Below, piece by piece: positions 48,273 to 56,956 of a DNA stretch of 64,000 bases (positions within the stretch are counted from its first letter, which is position 1; each line of letters opens with the position of its first letter). The stretch comes from Phyllobacterium trifolii (GTDB lineage: Bacteria; Pseudomonadota; Alphaproteobacteria; Rhizobiales; Rhizobiaceae): the NCBI RefSeq assembly GCF_014192095.1, contig NZ_JACHXN010000005.1, forward strand, positions 169,944 to 233,943, in the 5' to 3' direction. The translations under genes and the position numbers were made by a program. The notes beneath the pieces are model-generated. The model was not told where the DNA came from, made no database searches, and saw only the letters and a program-made list of their open reading frames with translations.

Positions 48273-48288
48273 CATGATCATCATCATG
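48273..48288. promoter_or_regulatory. TetR-type operator 1
   Basis: Perfect inverted repeat CATGAT-CATC-ATCATG in the 105-bp divergent gap between the SDR and tetR genes. A second copy with a different 4-nt centre begins 27 bp further on. Confidence 0.65.
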
Positions 48289-48299
48289 TTTAGCGTATT

Positions 48300-48315
48300 C
48301 ATGATCGCTATCATG
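48300..48315. promoter_or_regulatory. TetR-type operator 2
   Basis: Perfect inverted repeat CATGAT-CGCT-ATCATG, 32 bp upstream of the tetR start and 27 bp from operator 1. Same half-sites, different spacer, as expected of two regulator-bound sites. Confidence 0.65.
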
Positions 48316-48347
48316 ATTAATGTCAAGAGACGAAATCGAGGACAAAA

Positions 48348-48890
48348 ATGAAAATCAGCCGCGAGCAAGTGGCCGAAAACCGGCGAAGGATCCTGGAGGC
48401 AGCTGGCAGGCTTTTCAGGGCCAAAGGGTTCGAGGCGGTGACAGTGGCGGATGTCATGAAGGCGGCGTCTCTCACCCACGGCGCTTTTTATGGGCATTTC
48501 AATTCGAAAGATGACCTGATCGTTCAAACCCTGGCCCACATTGTTTCAGCCGGGATACCGGAGGACCTCGATCTGACGCGGTACGCGACGACGTACCTTT
48601 CGGAAAGTCACCGAGATGATATCGCAGGCGGATGTCCAACGGCGGGGCTGGCCGGCCAAACCATCCATCAATCGCCAGAGGCCCGCGCAGCTATGACGGC
48701 AGGCTTGCGAGAGCACATCGAGCGCTTGAGCCGCTCAGCTCCTGGGGCAACCGCAGAAAACAAACGGCGGGCTGCTATTGGGAGCTGGGCGGCGATGGTG
48801 GGTGCAGTCATCTTGGCCCGGATGAGCGATGACCCGAATTTGTCTGATGAACTGCTGGCGCAGACGCGTGAGTGGATTAGCCCGAAGTGA
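48348..48890 (+). CDS. TetR/AcrR family transcriptional regulator
   Basis: A 180-residue repressor. The N-terminal helix-turn-helix (about 10-56) contains RRRILEAAGRLFRAKGFEAV and ASLTHGAFYGHFNSKDDL. The ligand domain has the GGCPTAGLA motif seen in regulators of quinone/aldehyde-responsive SDR genes. It probably represses itself and the divergent SDR through the two CATGAT-N4-ATCATG sites. Its stop overlaps a fragment of an amtB 3' end. Confidence 0.92.
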   Translation: MKISREQVAENRRRILEAAGRLFRAKGFEAVTVADVMKAASLTHGAFYGHFNSKDDLIVQTLAHIVSAGIPEDLDLTRYATTYLSESHRDDIAGGCPTAGLAGQTIHQSPEARAAMTAGLREHIERLSRSAPGATAENKRRAAIGSWAAMVGAVILARMSDDPNLSDELLAQTREWISPK

Positions 48891-48909
48891 AGCCGCGTAT
48901 CACAGCTGA
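48889..48909 (+). pseudogene. vestige of a second amtB 3' end
   Basis: GAA GCC GCG TAT CAC AGC TGA encodes EAAYHS-stop, identical in protein to the end of amtB (47342-47362) but with two synonymous third-base differences. The similarity continues through CTTGAAAAGAA into a matching GGGCCCGG terminator (48936-48962). It is a scar of another amtB copy or of recombination with a related genome. Confidence 0.7.
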
Positions 48910-48935
48910 TAGAACAATCTTGAAAAGAAGCAGAA

Positions 48936-48962
48936 GGGCCCGGTTTTCCGGGCCCCTTTTTT
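48936..48962 (+). terminator. terminator after tetR (amtB-derived copy)
   Basis: An 8-bp stem GGGCCCGG/CCGGGCCC with a TTTT loop is followed by CTTTTTT. The hairpin and its left flank duplicate the amtB terminator at 47387-47414. Confidence 0.85.
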
Positions 48963-49092
48963 GTTCGGACATGGCTCACCAGCGGCAACCTTGTGCCAAC
49001 AGCGACGCCTGCGATTTGCGGGAACCCTCAGCTCCCGAACAATGCAAGCATTCCTTTATGGATAGTGAGTATTGTTTCGCCGGAGAGGTAAC

Positions 49093-49472
49093 ATGACGCT
49101 AACCGCTGAAGAACAAGACAAACTTGCGTTTCAAATTTGTTCCGAGCTGTCCCCAACGCTTCGAAAACCGCTAAGGCCTTGGTTGGATTGCTGGCAATTC
49201 GGCAAAAACCACTGGCTTGGTACCATAAAACGGCAAAGGCACTTCTCGTTGTTGTGAAGAGTAGAACAGCTCGAAAAGTTTGGAAGATATACGATCGCCA
49301 CATCGCTCGCACACCCGGGCTCATGGCGGGTGTCAGTTATGGCGACAGGTATGTCATATCTTTGTTCGACATTGTGGGGGCAGTCAGCTGGATCCTATTT
49401 TCTTCTGGAGCCGAATTCGCTGAGAATCTCGCCAAGCGACTGTTAGAAGTAGATCAAGAAGCACATCCCTGA
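49093..49472 (+). pseudogene. possible frameshifted small gene of unknown function
   Basis: A good ribosome site (GGAGAGG) precedes ATG 49093, which opens MTLTAEEQDKLAFQICSEL but stops at 49257 after a Trp-rich, unnatural-looking end. The next frame, open from 49110 to 49472, continues with NASKTAKALVGLLAI, an Arg/Lys-rich middle and a hydrophobic segment (LFDIVGAVSWILFSSG). Together they look like one protein of about 120 residues split by a frameshift near 49150-49200. Base composition is lower in G+C than in the neighbours. It could also be two unrelated open frames. Confidence 0.35.
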
Positions 49473-49547
49473 CGATCACGAAGTCACCGCAGCCGCTACA
49501 ACATTTCAATTTCGTTTTCGGTAAATACCTCGGCTTCCCTTCCATGG

Positions 49548-49563
49548 TTAATGGCCCCTTAAC
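49548..49563. promoter_or_regulatory. CtrA box upstream of ftsK
   Basis: TTAA-TGGCCCC-TTAAC matches the CtrA consensus exactly and is centred about 93 bp before the ftsK start. A GANTC methylation site (GAATC, 49583-49587) lies between it and the gene, the usual company of CtrA/CcrM-controlled promoters. Confidence 0.65.
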
Positions 49564-49648
49564 CATCCGCACCGTAACGTCAGAATCAACTCTTGGATTG
49601 GCGGCTGCTCGCAGCTGCTCTGTATGCGTTCACGCGGGGCCGGATTTC

Positions 49649-52270
49649 ATGCGTCAAGGATACCCTTCCTCCTATGCCATTGATGATCAGCGAACCGGGT
49701 TATCCAGCCTGTTTCGCAGGCAGATTCATATCCTGTGGGGGCTGGGACTTATCGGCTTCGTGGCCTTTGCCATCGGCAGCCTCGCCACGTGGAACGTGCT
49801 CGATCCAAGCTTCAGTCATGCGACGTCGAATCCGACTCGCAACGCGCTCGGTTATCCCGGTGCGGTCTTTGCCGATCTCGGCATGCAGTTTTTTGGTCTT
49901 TCCATGGTTGTGGCACTGATGCCGGCTCTTTTCTGGGGCGGGCTCTTTCTCACCGGCCGCGGTGTCGACCGTATGCCGCGCCGGGCCATTGCCTGGCTTT
50001 GCGCCTCGCTTCTGGCCGCGGCGATAGCCGGCTGCTTCGCTATACCTGAAAGCTGGCCGATGCCTATCGGTCTCGGCGGTGTCTTTGGTGATATGGTCCT
50101 CAAGATACCCGGCATCTTTATCGGCACTTTCCCCCGTGGCGGTTTGGCCATGATCATGGTTGCCATTCTTGCCATCCCGACCCTTTGGATCTTTGGCTTT
50201 GCCAGTGGCATCACCTATCGCGACAGCGAGCCGGTGGTCACCAAGAAGTCCACGCGCCACGTGGCCGAAGATGATGATTACGACGACGAGGATGATGATG
50301 ATCGCGAAGGTGGCGGCCTGCTCGCTCTCGGCGCCTTGACCCATTGGTTCCTGAGCACGAAAGCCCTGTTCCGCCGGGTTTCAGGTCGTAGCGCCGGGCT
50401 CTACAACAGTGCACGCAGTATCGGCACGCGTCATGACGGCGATTTCCCTGACATTGCGGTTTCGCGTCAGAAAAACGGCCAGACCGGTGGACGGCGCGAG
50501 CCCGGCTTCTACGACGAAGCACCACAAATTGAGGCGCCTGCTATAGATATCGGCAATGATGAGTTCGACGGCCGCTTCGATCCGGTCGCCTTCAGCGATG
50601 AAGAGGACGTTGACGATTGGGCACTGCAATCAGCTCCGGCAAGACCGACGGCGATTCCGAACAGGCCAGTTGCCGCGCGCATTGATACACCGGCGCCTGC
50701 GCCGCGGGCCGGCGCGCGCGTTCAGCGCGAGGCACAGGCATCGTTGATTGCGTCTGACGAGTACGAGATGCCGTCGCTGCATTTCCTGAGCGAACCGAAG
50801 AACGTCGTGCGCAATCCGGGCCTTTCCAAGGAGGCTTTGGAACAGAACGCGCGGCTGCTGGAAGGCGTGCTCGAGGATTTTGGGGTGCGCGGTGAAATCA
50901 TCCATGTGCGTCCGGGCCCGGTGGTGACGCTCTACGAACTGGAACCGGCGCCGGGTATCAAATCGTCGCGGGTCATCACCCTCGCCGACGATATCGCCCG
51001 CTCCATGAGCGCGATTGCCGCGCGTGTCGCCGTGGTGCCCGGTCGCAATGCCATCGGTATCGAGCTTCCGAACCAGACCCGCGAGATGGTCTATCTGCGT
51101 GAACTTCTGGCAAGCCGTGACTTTGAACAGACAAAGACCAAGTTGGCGCTCGCGCTCGGTAAGACCATCAACGGCGAGGCCGTTATCGCCGACCTTGCGA
51201 AAATGCCCCATCTCTTGGTCGCCGGAACGACGGGCTCGGGTAAGTCCGTTGCGATCAATACGATGATCCTCTCCTTGCTCTACCGGATGACGCCGGAGCA
51301 GTGCCGCCTGATCATGATCGACCCGAAGATGCTGGAACTGTCGATCTATGATGGCATTCCGCATCTGTTGACGCCCGTCGTCACCGATCCGAAAAAGGCC
51401 GTCGTCGCGCTGAAGTGGACGGTCAAGGAGATGGAAGACCGCTACCGCAAGATGTCGAAAGTCGGCGTGCGCAATATTGACGGTTTCAATCAGCGGGTCG
51501 AGCAGGCCCACAAGAAGGGCGAGCGTATTGCCCGGACGGTACAGACCGGCTTTGATCGCGCGACGGGCGAGGCCGTCTATGAGACTGAAGAGCTCGACCT
51601 GAAGCCGATGCCCTATATCGTCGTCATCATCGACGAAATGGCCGACCTGATGATGGTCGCCGGCAAGGATATTGAAGGTGCGGTGCAGCGGCTGGCGCAG
51701 ATGGCGCGCGCCGCCGGTATACATGTGATCATGGCGACGCAGCGTCCGTCGGTCGATGTCATCACCGGCACAATCAAGGCGAATTTCCCGACACGTATTT
51801 CGTTCCAGGTTACATCGAAGATCGATTCGCGAACGATCCTTGGCGAGCAGGGCGGCGAGCAGCTGCTCGGCATGGGCGACATGCTCTATATGGCCGGCGG
51901 CGGACGCATCCAGCGCGTGCATGGACCATTTGTCGGGGACGATGAAGTGGAGAAGATCGTCCAGCATCTGAAACTGCAAGGCGTTCCGGAATATCTCGAT
52001 TCGATTACAGAGGAAGACGACGAAGACGAAGGTGGCGGCCCAGCGGGAACGTCCAATCTCGAAGATTCGGACGATCCCTATGATCAGGCAGTTGCCGTCG
52101 TGCTTCGCGACAAGAAGGCATCAACGAGCTATATCCAGCGCCGGCTCGGCATTGGTTACAACCGCGCTGCTTCGATCATCGAGCGCATGGAACAGGAAGG
52201 GCTTGTCGGCCCTGCCAATCACGCAGGCAAACGCGAGATTCTCGTGCCGACAGAGGACGATGAGTTCTAG
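49649..52270 (+). CDS. ftsK: DNA translocase FtsK
   Basis: An 873-residue division protein that pumps DNA through the septum and activates XerCD. The N-terminal domain has four transmembrane helices (about 25-190), then an acidic/Pro-rich linker with [11 protein letters not shown], the motor with Walker A GTTGSGKS (526-533) and [10 protein letters not shown], and the C-terminal gamma winged helix (about 810-873, [17 protein letters not shown]) that reads KOPS. ATG 49649 starts family homology; the upstream in-frame extension covers the CtrA box. Confidence 0.96.
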   Translation: MRQGYPSSYAIDDQRTGLSSLFRRQIHILWGLGLIGFVAFAIGSLATWNVLDPSFSHATSNPTRNALGYPGAVFADLGMQFFGLSMVVALMPALFWGGLFLTGRGVDRMPRRAIAWLCASLLAAAIAGCFAIPESWPMPIGLGGVFGDMVLKIPGIFIGTFPRGGLAMIMVAILAIPTLWIFGFASGITYRDSEPVVTKKSTRHVAEDDDYDDEDDDDREGGGLLALGALTHWFLSTKALFRRVSGRSAGLYNSARSIGTRHDGDFPDIAVSRQKNGQTGGRREPGFYDEAPQIEAPAIDIGNDEFDGRFDPVAFSDEEDVDDWALQSAPARPTAIPNRPVAARIDTPAPAPRAGARVQREAQASLIASDEYEMPSLHFLSEPKNVVRNPGLSKEALEQNARLLEGVLEDFGVRGEIIHVRPGPVVTLYELEPAPGIKSSRVITLADDIARSMSAIAARVAVVPGRNAIGIELPNQTREMVYLRELLASRDFEQTKTKLALALGKTINGEAVIADLAKMPHLLVAGTTGSGKSVAINTMILSLLYRMTPEQCRLIMIDPKMLELSIYDGIPHLLTPVVTDPKKAVVALKWTVKEMEDRYRKMSKVGVRNIDGFNQRVEQAHKKGERIARTVQTGFDRATGEAVYETEELDLKPMPYIVVIIDEMADLMMVAGKDIEGAVQRLAQMARAAGIHVIMATQRPSVDVITGTIKANFPTRISFQVTSKIDSRTILGEQGGEQLLGMGDMLYMAGGGRIQRVHGPFVGDDEVEKIVQHLKLQGVPEYLDSITEEDDEDEGGGPAGTSNLEDSDDPYDQAVAVVLRDKKASTSYIQRRLGIGYNRAASIIERMEQEGLVGPANHAGKREILVPTEDDEF

Positions 52271-52277
52271 GCGCGAG

Positions 52278-52430
52278 TTCTTACCCTACCCCTTGTGGGG
52301 AGGGACGGAGCGAAGCGACGGGGAGGGGTCTTTATGGCCCAAAATGTGTACTGACGATGCAGGCGAGATGAATCGAAAACCCCTCCCTGCTGCTGCGCAG
52401 CCTCCCTCCCCACAAGGGGGAGGGTAAGAA
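52278..52430. repeat. 153-bp palindromic intergenic element after ftsK
   Basis: 28-bp arms (52278-52305 and 52403-52430) are inverted with one mismatch and contain CCCCTTGTGGGGAGGGA. A nested pair GGGAGGGGT (52321-52329)/ACCCCTCCC (52379-52387) lies inside, around a unique centre. It begins 7 bp after the ftsK stop and may also end its transcript. Size and design parallel the element at 33420-33569, but the sequences differ. Confidence 0.85.
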
Positions 52431-52525
52431 GCGGAAACGTCGGTACTTGAACGAGTAACGTAAGGATTTTGTAGGCCGTTATGGAACAATAGGCAGCGGC
52501 GCATTACATAACGATTCAAGCTCAG

Positions 52526-52535
52526 GTTACGTAAC
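52526..52535. promoter_or_regulatory. GTTACGTAAC palindrome upstream of lolA
   Basis: A perfect 10-bp palindrome 95 bp before lolA. Two related sites, GTAACGTAA (52455-52463) and ATTACATAAC (52503-52512), lie upstream in the same gap. They may be operator sites; no regulator is identifiable. Confidence 0.3.
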
Positions 52536-52629
52536 GGCGCAAGGGAACAAGAAACGATATCCTGCCGTTTATTGGCCATAGTGCAGCCCAACTGGCTTCG
52601 TACGAAGAGAGACGACAGGAGATATGATC

Positions 52630-53304
52630 ATGATACTGACAAAAGCACCGTTTCGCGCCCTTGGCTCAGTGGCAAAGAGCTCTGCGGTTGCTTCCATCGT
52701 CGGCATGGGTCTCCTGTTTGGCGCTGCGAATATAGTGCTGCCGACCCCGGCCTTGGCACAAGCCGCACCCGCCGGCATTAACGCAGCGCAGGACATAGCC
52801 AACAAGTTCTCCAGCGTCAAAACGCTGACGGGCAGTTTTGTCCAGTTCGGCCCGCGTGGAGATCAGACCGGGGGCACGTTCTATATCGAACGTCCCGGTA
52901 AAATCCGCTTCAACTACAACAAGCCGTCGCCCATTCGCGTTATCTCCGACGGCAAGTCCGTGGTGATCAACAATCGCAAGCTCGACACCTGGGATCTCTA
53001 TCCGCTGTCGAAAACGCCGCTGAAGCTGCTCCTGAGCGATCAGATCGATCTGTCCGCAAGGTCGGTCAAATCGGTGAAGCAGGAGCCGGACATGACGACG
53101 ATCGTGCTTGGCGACAAGTCGATCTTCGGCAACTCGACCATTTCGATGATGTTCGATCCGAAAACATCCGACCTGCGCCAGTGGACCATCACCGATGCCC
53201 AAGGTCTCGATACAACGGTGATGATCACCGATGTGCGGACCGGCGTGCGCTTTGCCGATGATATGTTCAAGATCGACTACACCCGCATCGCGATGAAGCG
53301 GTAG
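52630..53304 (+). CDS. lolA: outer-membrane lipoprotein carrier protein LolA
   Basis: A 224-residue periplasmic chaperone that ferries lipoproteins to LolB. The signal peptide ends near PALAQA (about 40-45), then the LolA fold: FSSVKTLTGSFVQFGPRGDQ, GTFYIERPGKIRFNYNKPSP, DGKSVVINNRKLDTWDLYPL. ATG 52630 has better spacing from AGGAG than ATG 52624. It is the short alphaproteobacterial type. Confidence 0.9.
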   Translation: MILTKAPFRALGSVAKSSAVASIVGMGLLFGAANIVLPTPALAQAAPAGINAAQDIANKFSSVKTLTGSFVQFGPRGDQTGGTFYIERPGKIRFNYNKPSPIRVISDGKSVVINNRKLDTWDLYPLSKTPLKLLLSDQIDLSARSVKSVKQEPDMTTIVLGDKSIFGNSTISMMFDPKTSDLRQWTITDAQGLDTTVMITDVRTGVRFADDMFKIDYTRIAMKR

Positions 53305-53404
53305 CCAGGTCATGACCTTGGCCTTGCGGTTTGCCAAATCTTTTGGCATGACCGGATGAACCACGCACTACAGAGAGTGCCGCCCATCCATCTTGCGAGT
53401 CTTC

Positions 53405-54211
53405 ATGCCCTTTGCCGTTGCCACCTGGAACATCAATTCGGTGCGCCTGCGCTTGCCGCTGGTCCTGCAATTCCTGCGCGACTATCAACCCGACGTGCTG
53501 TGCCTGCAGGAAACCAAATGCCCGGATGATCTTTTCCCGCGCGAGGCATTTCACATGGCCGGGTATGAGCATATCGAGATCAGCGGTCAGAAGGGTTATC
53601 ATGGCGTCGCCACCCTGTCGCGACGCCCTCTGACCGAACCGGCGCGTGTCGGGTTTTGCGATATCGCCGATTGCCGGCATTTGAGCACGATCGTCAATGC
53701 CGGGTCGAAGCGGCTGCGTATCCACAATTTCTACGTTCCAGCCGGAGGCGATGAGCCGGATCCGGAAATCAATCCAAAATTCAAGCATAAGCTCGGGTTC
53801 CTAGACGAGATGCGCGCGATGAATGCTGTTCACGGCGATGGTCATGCGTCTCTGCTGGTTGGCGATCTCAACATTGCCCCGCTTGAAACCGATGTCTGGT
53901 CGCACAAACAACTTTTGAAAGTCGTCAGCCATACGCCGGTCGAAACAGAAGGCCTCGAAAATCTGCGGAAGGATGGCGGGTGGAGCGATCTGATGCGTCA
54001 TCATATCCCGCCGAGCGAGAAGATCTATACCTGGTGGAGCTATCGCGCCGCTGATTGGGCGGCCGCCGATCGCGGACGGCGGCTGGATCACATATGGGGG
54101 TCGCCGGACCTGGAAACCGATCTGACCGACATCACGATCCTTCGCGAGGCACGCGGATGGGAGCGCCCGTCGGACCATGTTCCGGTCATTGCACGTTTTA
54201 ATCTGGACTGA
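53405..54211 (+). CDS. xth: exodeoxyribonuclease III
   Basis: A 268-residue AP endonuclease/3'-exonuclease of base-excision repair. It has WNINSVRLRLP with N9, catalytic E36 (LQETKCPDD), GDLNIAP and the terminal SDHVPV with D257/H258. ATG 53405 is preferred over an in-frame TTG at 53393. Confidence 0.95.
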   Translation: MPFAVATWNINSVRLRLPLVLQFLRDYQPDVLCLQETKCPDDLFPREAFHMAGYEHIEISGQKGYHGVATLSRRPLTEPARVGFCDIADCRHLSTIVNAGSKRLRIHNFYVPAGGDEPDPEINPKFKHKLGFLDEMRAMNAVHGDGHASLLVGDLNIAPLETDVWSHKQLLKVVSHTPVETEGLENLRKDGGWSDLMRHHIPPSEKIYTWWSYRAADWAAADRGRRLDHIWGSPDLETDLTDITILREARGWERPSDHVPVIARFNLD

Positions 54212-54223
54212 GTTTGATCCGAA

Positions 54224-54312
54224 ACAAGAATTGTACAAGAATAGTCGAATCCTGTTCGAACTTTCTCGAATCTGATGCAAGAATCCTCGATTCTGCTGCA
54301 AGAATTTCAATC
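54224..54312. repeat. cluster of AAGAAT/CGAAT imperfect repeats
   Basis: The 132-bp gap between convergent xth and the cNMP-binding gene holds four CAAGAAT-like copies interspersed with TCGAAT/TCGATT, including two 22-bp imperfect direct units starting TGATGCAAGAATCC and TGCTGCAAGAATTT. Origin unknown; it may act as a weak transcription end. Confidence 0.4.
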
Positions 54313-54343
54313 TGCGCGGGAAATTTGGTTGTGGCCGGTTTAG

Positions 54344-54802
54344 TCAGCGCTCATTGAACAGGTGTTCGTACCTGGTAATGGCCTCGATCATTTCGCTGAG
54401 GTCGGCCGATATCTGGTCATGCAAAGCTGCGGCGATTTCGGGATATTCCTCGAGAATCCGCCGGAAAAGCGAGCGATTGAGCCGGATGACCTCAGTTTCG
54501 GATTCGGCCATAGCGCTGGTCAGGCGCTTGGTCTGGGCGATGATCGCCATCTCGCCGAGGACAGCACCAGGACCCACCGTTTTCAGGATTATGCGACCTG
54601 TCGGCCCTTCTCGGAACAGGGAAATGTCACCGCGATCAATGACATAGGCACAATCTGCCGCTTGACCCTCGCGGTAGAGTTCGCGGCCTTCGCGCAAAAC
54701 AAGACGTTCGGTGCCGAAGGCGAGCAGGCGCAACTGGTCGCGCGTAAACGTCTCGAACAGCCCCACCGTCTCCAGAATGCGAATATCATCTTCAATTGCC
54801 AT
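54344..54802 (-). CDS. cyclic nucleotide-binding domain protein (Crp-like, no DNA-binding domain)
   Basis: A 152-residue protein made only of a Crp/cNMP beta-roll (YREGQAADCAYVIDRGDISL and GPGAVLGEMAIIAQTKRLTSA, the phosphate-binding cassette) and a C-terminal helix ending LSEMIEAITRYEHLF. There is no helix-turn-helix, so it is unlikely to bind DNA alone; it may regulate a partner. It lies about 130 bp from the response regulator on the same strand. Confidence 0.87.
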   Translation of the reverse strand: MAIEDDIRILETVGLFETFTRDQLRLLAFGTERLVLREGRELYREGQAADCAYVIDRGDISLFREGPTGRIILKTVGPGAVLGEMAIIAQTKRLTSAMAESETEVIRLNRSLFRRILEEYPEIAAALHDQISADLSEMIEAITRYEHLFNER

Positions 54803-54932
54803 GCAATAACAGACATATACCTAGATTGGCGCCGCGCATAACCCCAAAAAATCATCTTCAGGATTACGCGCAAATCATTCGTGTGCTGCGTCCTTTATGC
54901 CTCAAAAAAGAGGTATGGCGTAGCAATCGGCA

Positions 54933-55616
54933 TCAAGGAATGAGTTTGTATCCCCCGCTTTCGGTGACAAGTATGGTCGAATTGGATGGATCATGTTCTA
55001 TTTTCTGCCGCAACCGGTACACATGCGTCTCCAGCGTGTGTGTCGTCACCCCAGAGTTGTATCCCCACACCTCTTCAAGCAAGATATCCCTTGTGATGAC
55101 CTTGCCGCCCGCACGGTAAAGATATTTGATTATTGCGACTTCCTTCTCGGTCAGCCGTATCTTGCTGCCTTTGGCGTCGATCAGCATCTTTTGCCCGGGC
55201 TTGAACGTATAGGGCCCGACAATGAAAGTCGCGTCCTCGCTCTGTTCATGCTGGCGGAGTTGTGCCCGAATGCGCGCCAGCAGGACCGCAAAGCGAAAAG
55301 GCTTGGTCACATAGTCGTTTGCGCCCGATTCGAGGCCAAGAATGGTATCCGAATCGGTATCGTGCCCCGTCAGCATGATGACCGGGGCTTTGAAGCCGCC
55401 CTTGCGCAAAAGCTTGATCGCCTCGCGCCCATCCATGTCCGGCAGCCCGACATCCATGATCAGGAGATCGACAACGCCGTTTCTCGCCGTCTGAACGGCT
55501 TTGGTCGCATTATCTTCCTCGATGATCTGGAATTCTTCATAGAGGCTCAGTTGTTCAACCAGGATGGCTCGCAAGTCTGCATCGTCATCGACGATAAGAA
55601 TGGTACGCGCTGTCAT
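54933..55616 (-). CDS. cenR: OmpR/PhoB-family response regulator, CenR-like
   Basis: A 227-residue two-component regulator. The receiver domain has acidic residues at 10-12, phosphorylation site D55 (IMDVGLPD), T83 and K105; the C-terminal winged helix contains KIRLTEKEVAIIKYLYRAGG and THTLETHVYRLRQKIE. The block LESGANDYVTKPFRFAVLLA and RAQLRQHEQSEDA matches the alphaproteobacterial envelope regulator CenR (OtpR in Brucella) as I know it. Its kinase is not adjacent. Confidence 0.8.
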   Translation of the reverse strand: MTARTILIVDDDADLRAILVEQLSLYEEFQIIEEDNATKAVQTARNGVVDLLIMDVGLPDMDGREAIKLLRKGGFKAPVIMLTGHDTDSDTILGLESGANDYVTKPFRFAVLLARIRAQLRQHEQSEDATFIVGPYTFKPGQKMLIDAKGSKIRLTEKEVAIIKYLYRAGGKVITRDILLEEVWGYNSGVTTHTLETHVYRLRQKIEHDPSNSTILVTESGGYKLIP

Positions 55617-55745
55617 CGGATCTCCCGCAGATGGAAAGAAGTCATTGGAATTTAAGTCGAATAGTACAGGAAAGAAAGGGGATCGACTTGATATTGGTTA
55701 TGCGGCGCATCAGTCTGACAAAAAAATGCTTTTTATGAGGCAAGC

Positions 55746-56279
55746 ATGAGTCGCAGGTCCTTGAAATTGATCGATGTTCGTCCGAGACCTGGCCATACGA
55801 GCCAAGGGCAGTTGATCGCGGGCAATATGATCCTGCGCTGTGCGCTGGGCAAAGGCGGAATCACGGCCTTCAAGCGCGAAGGTGACGGTGGAACGCCGCT
55901 CACGCGCATGCGGTTGCTCTACGGCTTCAAGCGTCCTGACAAGAAAGTGAGGGGAACGCGGGCCCTGTTGCTCAAGGTACTCCGCCGCGACGATGGCTGG
56001 TGCGAGGTTAGTAATGATCGCAATTACAACCGGAAGGTGCGCATTCCCTATGGTGCCAGCCACGAAACCATGTGGCGCAAGGATGATCTATACGATGTCT
56101 GCATCGTCATGGACTGGAACATCAGACCGCGACATCGTGCCAAGGGAAGTGCGATCTTCTTTCATCTGGCAAGACCGGGCTATACACCAACGGAAGGCTG
56201 CATTGCCTTGAGTAGGGCCGATATGAACCGGCTTTTACCTTATCTTTCGAACCAGACCGTCGTTCGCGTGCTGCGTTAG
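55746..56279 (+). CDS. L,D-transpeptidase (YkuD) family protein
   Basis: A 177-residue protein with a YkuD catalytic site: H140 in FFHLARPGYTPTEGCIAL and nucleophile C152. This subgroup lacks LysM and has no obvious signal peptide; the N-terminus reads MSRRSLKLIDVRPRPGHT. Family members cross-link peptidoglycan or attach proteins to it. ATG follows GAGG. It overlaps the opposing methyltransferase gene by 4 bp. Confidence 0.87.
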   Translation: MSRRSLKLIDVRPRPGHTSQGQLIAGNMILRCALGKGGITAFKREGDGGTPLTRMRLLYGFKRPDKKVRGTRALLLKVLRRDDGWCEVSNDRNYNRKVRIPYGASHETMWRKDDLYDVCIVMDWNIRPRHRAKGSAIFFHLARPGYTPTEGCIALSRADMNRLLPYLSNQTVVRVLR

Positions 56280-56947
56280 CGCTTGAAACGCCAAACTGTC
56301 GTCTGCTTCACGTCGGCGTCTTCGAGAATTCTTGTCACCGGTACCGAGTAAACTGCCAATGGATCCAGCAGGTTCTTGGGAAAATAGGAGCGGCCGGGAT
56401 CGCCAACGATGATGTCCGCACCGCGGGCAGCCAGTCCGGTGAACCAAGGTACAAGTCTGTCGGCCAATGGCTTGTCATAAAAAACGTCACCGGCCAGAAC
56501 GACATCCCAACCGTCGTCGCTGCCAATCAGATCATCGACTCGAATCTCGACTGTCGCATGATTTGCTTCAGCGTTCAGAGCGATCGCTGGGCGCGCGAAC
56601 GGGTCGATGTCGCAAGAGATAACATGCTTCGCTCCGGCTTGAGCAGCAGCAATACCGACGAGACCGGAGCCCGAGGCGAAATCGAGGACAACGGCGTTTG
56701 CAACCGTTGCGGGATGATCGAGCACGTAGCGCGCAACTCCTTGCCCGCCCGCCCAGGCAAATGCCCAGAAAGGTGGCGGCAGGCCGATTGTTGTCAGTTC
56801 GTCTTCTGTACGGTGCCAGAGGTCATGCGCGTCATCGGCAAGATAGAGCTTAGTCTCCGGTACATGCGGGGGCGATTGGAGATTGGTATTCGCTAGAACG
56901 AACCGGCGATAGTGATCGCTTTCAGGATCGAGAGCAGGCTCAACCAC
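56276..56947 (-). CDS. class I SAM-dependent methyltransferase
   Basis: A 223-residue Rossmann-fold methyltransferase: VVLDFASGSGLVGIAA (88-101) binds SAM, followed by ISCDIDPFA and VVLAGDVFYDKPLAD. The PPFWAFAWAGGQGVARYVLD block is characteristic of the lysine/ETFB-KMT-like (Nnt1) group, suggesting a protein substrate. Start is GTG 56947, 9 bp after the EVE gene; last gene of tsaD-gpsA-yciI-EVE-methyltransferase. Confidence 0.85.
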   Translation of the reverse strand: MVEPALDPESDHYRRFVLANTNLQSPPHVPETKLYLADDAHDLWHRTEDELTTIGLPPPFWAFAWAGGQGVARYVLDHPATVANAVVLDFASGSGLVGIAAAQAGAKHVISCDIDPFARPAIALNAEANHATVEIRVDDLIGSDDGWDVVLAGDVFYDKPLADRLVPWFTGLAARGADIIVGDPGRSYFPKNLLDPLAVYSVPVTRILEDADVKQTTVWRFKR

Positions 56948-56956
56948 GGGATGAAT

